Assembly (NCBI GenBank): GCA_963662905.2
Contig: CAXXFD010000002.1
Location: 682,001-746,000 of the forward strand
From: G963662905 sp963662905
GTDB taxonomy: Bacteria > Bacteroidota > Bacteroidia > Bacteroidales > WRLA01
Length of the DNA stretch: 64,000 nt
Direction of reading: 5' to 3'
Of this stretch, positions 61,059 to 64,000 are shown piece by piece; the stretch's first letter is position 1, and every line of letters starts with the position of its first letter. Position numbers and translations under genes: made by a program. Below the pieces are notes generated by a model. The model made no database searches and was not told the origin of the DNA. It saw nothing but the letters and a program-made list of their open reading frames with translations.

Positions 61059-62588
61059 ATGCAGGAAATGATCTTGATTCTGGACTTTGGTTCGCAATAT
61101 ACACAACTGATTGCCAGAAGGGTACGTGAGTTAAACGTATATTGCGAAATTCATCCTTTCAACAAAACACCTGAAATTTCAAACGATATTAAAGGAGTCA
61201 TTTTATCGGGCAGCCCTTTTTCTGTGCGCGACGAACAAGCTCCGGTTCCGGACTTATCACAGATTAAAGGCAAACTGCCTTTGCTGGGTGTATGCTATGG
61301 GGCACAGTTTATGGCACAAAATTTTGGTGGCGAAGTCCTTCCATCCAAAATCAGGGAATACGGCCGTGCCAAGCTCAGCTACCTGAACAATGAAGACAAG
61401 CTCGTTTGCGGGATGACAGAAGGATCGCAGGTTTGGATGTCGCATGGCGATACCATATTGCACGAGCCGGCAGGAACAGAACTGATCTGCAGCACTCCCG
61501 ATGTGAAAGTAGCCGGATATAAATTCAAAGATGAAGAAACTTACGGCATCCAGTTTCACCCTGAGGTTTACCACTCCCTCGAAGGGAAAAAGCTGCTGGA
61601 AAATTTCGTTGTAAAAATAGCCGGCTGCAGCCAGAGCTGGACTCCGGATTCCTTTGTCCATACAACTGTTGCTGAGTTAAAATCCAAATTAGGCAACGAT
61701 AAGGTTGTGCTGGGGCTCAGCGGCGGTGTTGATTCATCCGTTGCAGCGGTGTTGCTTCATCAGGCCATTGGAAAAAACCTTCACTGCATCTTTGTAGATA
61801 ACGGCCTGCTGCGCAAGAATGAATTTGAAGACGTTCTGGAATCTTACAAAGATATGGGCTTGAATGTTAAAGGCGTGGATGCCAGTAAGCAATTTTATAA
61901 AGCATTGGAAGGCATTAGCGAGCCGGAACAAAAACGAAAAGCTATTGGAAAAACATTCATCGAGGTATTCGATGATGAAGCACATAAAATTCAAAATGTT
62001 GTTTGGCTGGCCCAAGGCACAATTTATCCCGATGTAATCGAATCCGTTTCGGTAAAAGGCCCATCGGCGACCATAAAATCCCACCACAATGTAGGCGGCC
62101 TGCCGGATTTCATGAAACTTAAAATTGTTGAGCCATTAAACAGCCTCTTTAAAGACGAAGTGCGGCGGGTTGGACGTTCTTTAGGCATGAAAGCCGAATT
62201 ACTCGAGCGCCATCCTTTCCCGGGACCCGGATTAGGCATCCGCATTTTGGGCGATATTACTGCCGAAAAAGTACGGATCCTGCAGGAAGTTGATCATATT
62301 TTCATCAGCGGCTTGAAAAATAATGACCTCTATAACAAGGTTTGGCAAGCGGCAGCAATTTTACTCCCTGTGCAAAGCGTAGGCGTTATGGGCGATGAAC
62401 GGACATACGAAAATGTAGTTGCTTTGCGCGCTGTGGGCTCCACAGACGGAATGACAGCCGACTGGTCGCAGTTGCCATACGAATTTCTGGCCAAGGTAAG
62501 CAGCGACATTATCAATCGGGTAAAAGGCGTAAACAGAGTTGTTTATGATATCAGTTCCAAACCGCCGGCAACAATTGAATGGGAATAA
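61059..62588 (+). CDS. guaA: GMP synthase (glutamine-hydrolysing)
   Basis: A 509-residue enzyme. The glutamine amidotransferase half has ILILDFGSQYTQLIARRVRE, the nucleophile Cys79 (LLGVCYGAQ) and His167/Glu169 (QFHPEV). The ATP-pyrophosphatase half has the P-loop SGGVDSS at 221-227, and the dimerisation domain ends in VVYDISSKPPATIEWE. It turns XMP into GMP. ATG 61059 (MQEMILILDF) gives the standard length; the longer frame to 60975 adds an unrelated basic tail. Confidence 0.96.
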   Translation: MQEMILILDFGSQYTQLIARRVRELNVYCEIHPFNKTPEISNDIKGVILSGSPFSVRDEQAPVPDLSQIKGKLPLLGVCYGAQFMAQNFGGEVLPSKIREYGRAKLSYLNNEDKLVCGMTEGSQVWMSHGDTILHEPAGTELICSTPDVKVAGYKFKDEETYGIQFHPEVYHSLEGKKLLENFVVKIAGCSQSWTPDSFVHTTVAELKSKLGNDKVVLGLSGGVDSSVAAVLLHQAIGKNLHCIFVDNGLLRKNEFEDVLESYKDMGLNVKGVDASKQFYKALEGISEPEQKRKAIGKTFIEVFDDEAHKIQNVVWLAQGTIYPDVIESVSVKGPSATIKSHHNVGGLPDFMKLKIVEPLNSLFKDEVRRVGRSLGMKAELLERHPFPGPGLGIRILGDITAEKVRILQEVDHIFISGLKNNDLYNKVWQAAAILLPVQSVGVMGDERTYENVVALRAVGSTDGMTADWSQLPYEFLAKVSSDIINRVKGVNRVVYDISSKPPATIEWE

Positions 62589-62608
62589 TTTAAGATCTTA
62601 AAACGATT

Positions 62609-64000
62609 ATGAGCAAAACGCTTTTTTTAATCATTGCTTTTAGCCTGCTTTGCCTGTTCAGTCAGGCACAGGAAGTTGTAACAGAAACTCAGAACCTTAA
62701 AACCGGAGACCTTGAAATGGTTGACGGTATTGAATACATGGTGCATATTGTGGAACCCAAACAAACCATGTATGCCATTTCAAAAAAATATGAAATTAGC
62801 CTCGAAGAGTTATACCGTATCAATCCGGGAGCCGATCAAGGCATCAGCATCGGGCAGGCAGTTTACATCCCTCTGGGCGCTAAAAATCCTGTTTCAAACA
62901 AGAAAGATGACGGATCCTATATTTTCCATATGGTTCGCCCGGGAGAAACATTGTACAGCATCTCCCGCATCTACAGCCAAAGCATTGACGCCATAAAAAA
63001 AGCCAATCCCGACTTAGAAACAAATGACCTGCCAATTAATTACAAGCTGCGTATTCCCTGGAGCCTTGAAAAAAATGAAAATAAAAAGGTGAGCGGCGGA
63101 ATAATTGCCAGTGAAGTTAAAGAAGAAAAACCCACTGTTTCCCAATCCAATAAAAGCTCAAAAAAAGCAGAAAGCGGGCAATCAAAAGATTCTGTTTTTG
63201 TTTACACAGCCAAAGCACGCGAAACGCTGTACGGAATTTCTAAAAAATTCAATACCAGCATCGAAACACTTATTGCGCTCAATCCCGAACTGATCAATGG
63301 GCTCAAATTTGGCCAAAATATATATATTCCTAAACCCGGCTTTGAACCGGTATCCACGGAGCAGGAACAGGAACAGGTTTATCCGTACCGCGACTCTTTA
63401 TACGTTTACCATAAGGTAAAACAAGGCGAAAATTTATATAGCCTGGCGCGTTTTTATGCTGTAGCCATTGATGAACTCAAAAGCATCAACCCGACCCTTA
63501 CGAACGATATTTTTGTTAACCAGATTATCCGTTTCCCTCTTACCACGGTAGTTCCCGACTATATCAGCCATACGGCAGAAAAGAAAGAAAAAGTTAAAAA
63601 TATTGCCAAGAGGTATGATGTTTCCGTTGAGCGTTTGGAGCGCATGAACCCACGTATTGGCAGAAAGATCAAAACCGGCGAAAGCATCCGTATTCCACTG
63701 GAAGAACGCCATGTGGATTATAGTGAAATTTTCAGTGTAGTTGAAGAAGCTGAAGAAAAAATTCAGGAAGAGGAAACCGATTTTGATGGAAGATCAATAT
63801 GTGCTCCTGCTGTTCTAAACGGACAAAAGATAAATATTGCCCTGATGTTGCCCTTCTATCTGGATCAATATGATGAAAACACTTTCCACAACATCAATGA
63901 ATTCAGCAAAATTTCAGATTTCCGCAATTTCAGGTATTTGCCCTTTTACGAAGGCGCGATGATTGCCCTGGACAGCCTTACAAAATTGGGCATCGACATT
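62609..64000 (+). CDS. LysM-repeat exported protein with periplasmic-binding domain (partial)
   Basis: 464 codons are visible from ATG 62609 and the frame is still open at the window edge. After a signal peptide (LFLIIAFSLLCLFSQAQ) four or five LysM repeats follow at about 45-90, 108-150, 195-240, 270-310 and 320-365 (HIVEPKQTMYAISKKYEI; HMVRPGETLYSISRIYSQ; YTAKARETLYGISKKFNT; HKVKQGENLYSLARFYAV). Then an ABC-type periplasmic-binding-like domain begins (INIALMLPFYLDQ...LPFYEGAMIALDSL). LysM repeats bind peptidoglycan, and the last domain resembles branched-chain amino-acid binding proteins. It starts 20 bases after guaA and may share its transcript. Confidence 0.85.
   Translation, partial: MSKTLFLIIAFSLLCLFSQAQEVVTETQNLKTGDLEMVDGIEYMVHIVEPKQTMYAISKKYEISLEELYRINPGADQGISIGQAVYIPLGAKNPVSNKKDDGSYIFHMVRPGETLYSISRIYSQSIDAIKKANPDLETNDLPINYKLRIPWSLEKNENKKVSGGIIASEVKEEKPTVSQSNKSSKKAESGQSKDSVFVYTAKARETLYGISKKFNTSIETLIALNPELINGLKFGQNIYIPKPGFEPVSTEQEQEQVYPYRDSLYVYHKVKQGENLYSLARFYAVAIDELKSINPTLTNDIFVNQIIRFPLTTVVPDYISHTAEKKEKVKNIAKRYDVSVERLERMNPRIGRKIKTGESIRIPLEERHVDYSEIFSVVEEAEEKIQEEETDFDGRSICAPAVLNGQKINIALMLPFYLDQYDENTFHNINEFSKISDFRNFRYLPFYEGAMIALDSLTKLGIDI

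Overview
This window is chromosomal DNA of a Bacteroidota bacterium, most likely a free-living or environmental member of the Bacteroidales/Marinilabiliales side of the phylum. The evidence is a SusC/SusD pair, repeated promoters of the Bacteroidota form (TAnnTTTG at -7, sometimes with TTG/TTTG at -33), very short or absent Shine-Dalgarno sequences, tRNAs without an encoded CCA end, the long Bacteroidota form of NusB, a DUF3276 protein, a membrane-anchored AraC regulator and a parA-parB-DUF5683-dapB operon. The genus cannot be fixed from sequence reading alone. Gene content is mostly core and chromosomal; there is no prophage, CRISPR array or large island.

Layout. 1-5.3 kb: 5' end of a secreted protein, two tandem zinc-ribbon paralogues, a winged-helix regulator, a membrane AraC protein and a REC-kinase. 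5.4-18.3 kb: a hot-dog (MaoC-like) protein, then a compact cello-oligosaccharide utilisation locus. On the minus strand this has a Nudix-type sugar regulator, a GPH symporter, a GH94 cellobiose phosphorylase and a GH3 beta-glucosidase. Divergently it has SusC and SusD. Near-identical operator-like palindromes sit at the start point of both divergent promoters. 18.4-25.1 kb: a PAS hybrid kinase, a DciA-like protein, tRNA-Met, then a NarL-type two-component pair followed by a PiT/CysP-type anion permease and an outer-membrane porin, and tRNA-Ser. Matching TACGCAT-type repeats precede both the sensor gene and the permease gene. 25.2-29.4 kb: a GAF-PAS kinase overlapping a REC-kinase that lacks its phosphoacceptor histidine, and a stand-alone AraC domain.

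29.7-38.4 kb: pdxB, transketolase, a tight operon (flavin reductase-like, GNAT, sugar-isomerase-like, outer-membrane protein, yaaA) and a class V aminotransferase. 38.4-42.6 kb: a hybrid kinase, a 441-bp MITE-like insertion with 15-bp terminal inverted repeats and a 10-bp target duplication, and a GT87-like membrane glycosyltransferase. 42.7-54.2 kb: prmA, a giant exported beta-rich protein of unknown function (about 1540 aa), plsY, dnaN, a CxxC protein, and the dapB-DUF5683-parB-parA operon, then DUF3276. 54.5-64 kb: nusB, prmC, a nicotinamide riboside module (pnuC plus NadR-type kinase), a YggS protein, an MFS exporter, a hybrid kinase with an eroded ATPase domain, guaA and the 5' part of a LysM/periplasmic-binding lineage protein that runs off the end.

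How it fits together. The two most coherent units are the cellodextrin locus (outer-membrane import by SusCD, periplasmic or inner-membrane handling by a lipoprotein GH3, symport of cellobiose by GPH, phosphorolysis by GH94, control by the Nudix regulator) and the NarL-pair/permease/porin unit (a two-component system that probably controls inorganic anion uptake). Seven histidine-kinase genes in 64 kb, two of them with reciprocal defects (one without the His, one without a working ATP-binding half), are the other notable theme. No wholly new defence or mobile system was found; the best new observations are the shared operators, the MITE and the degenerate kinases.
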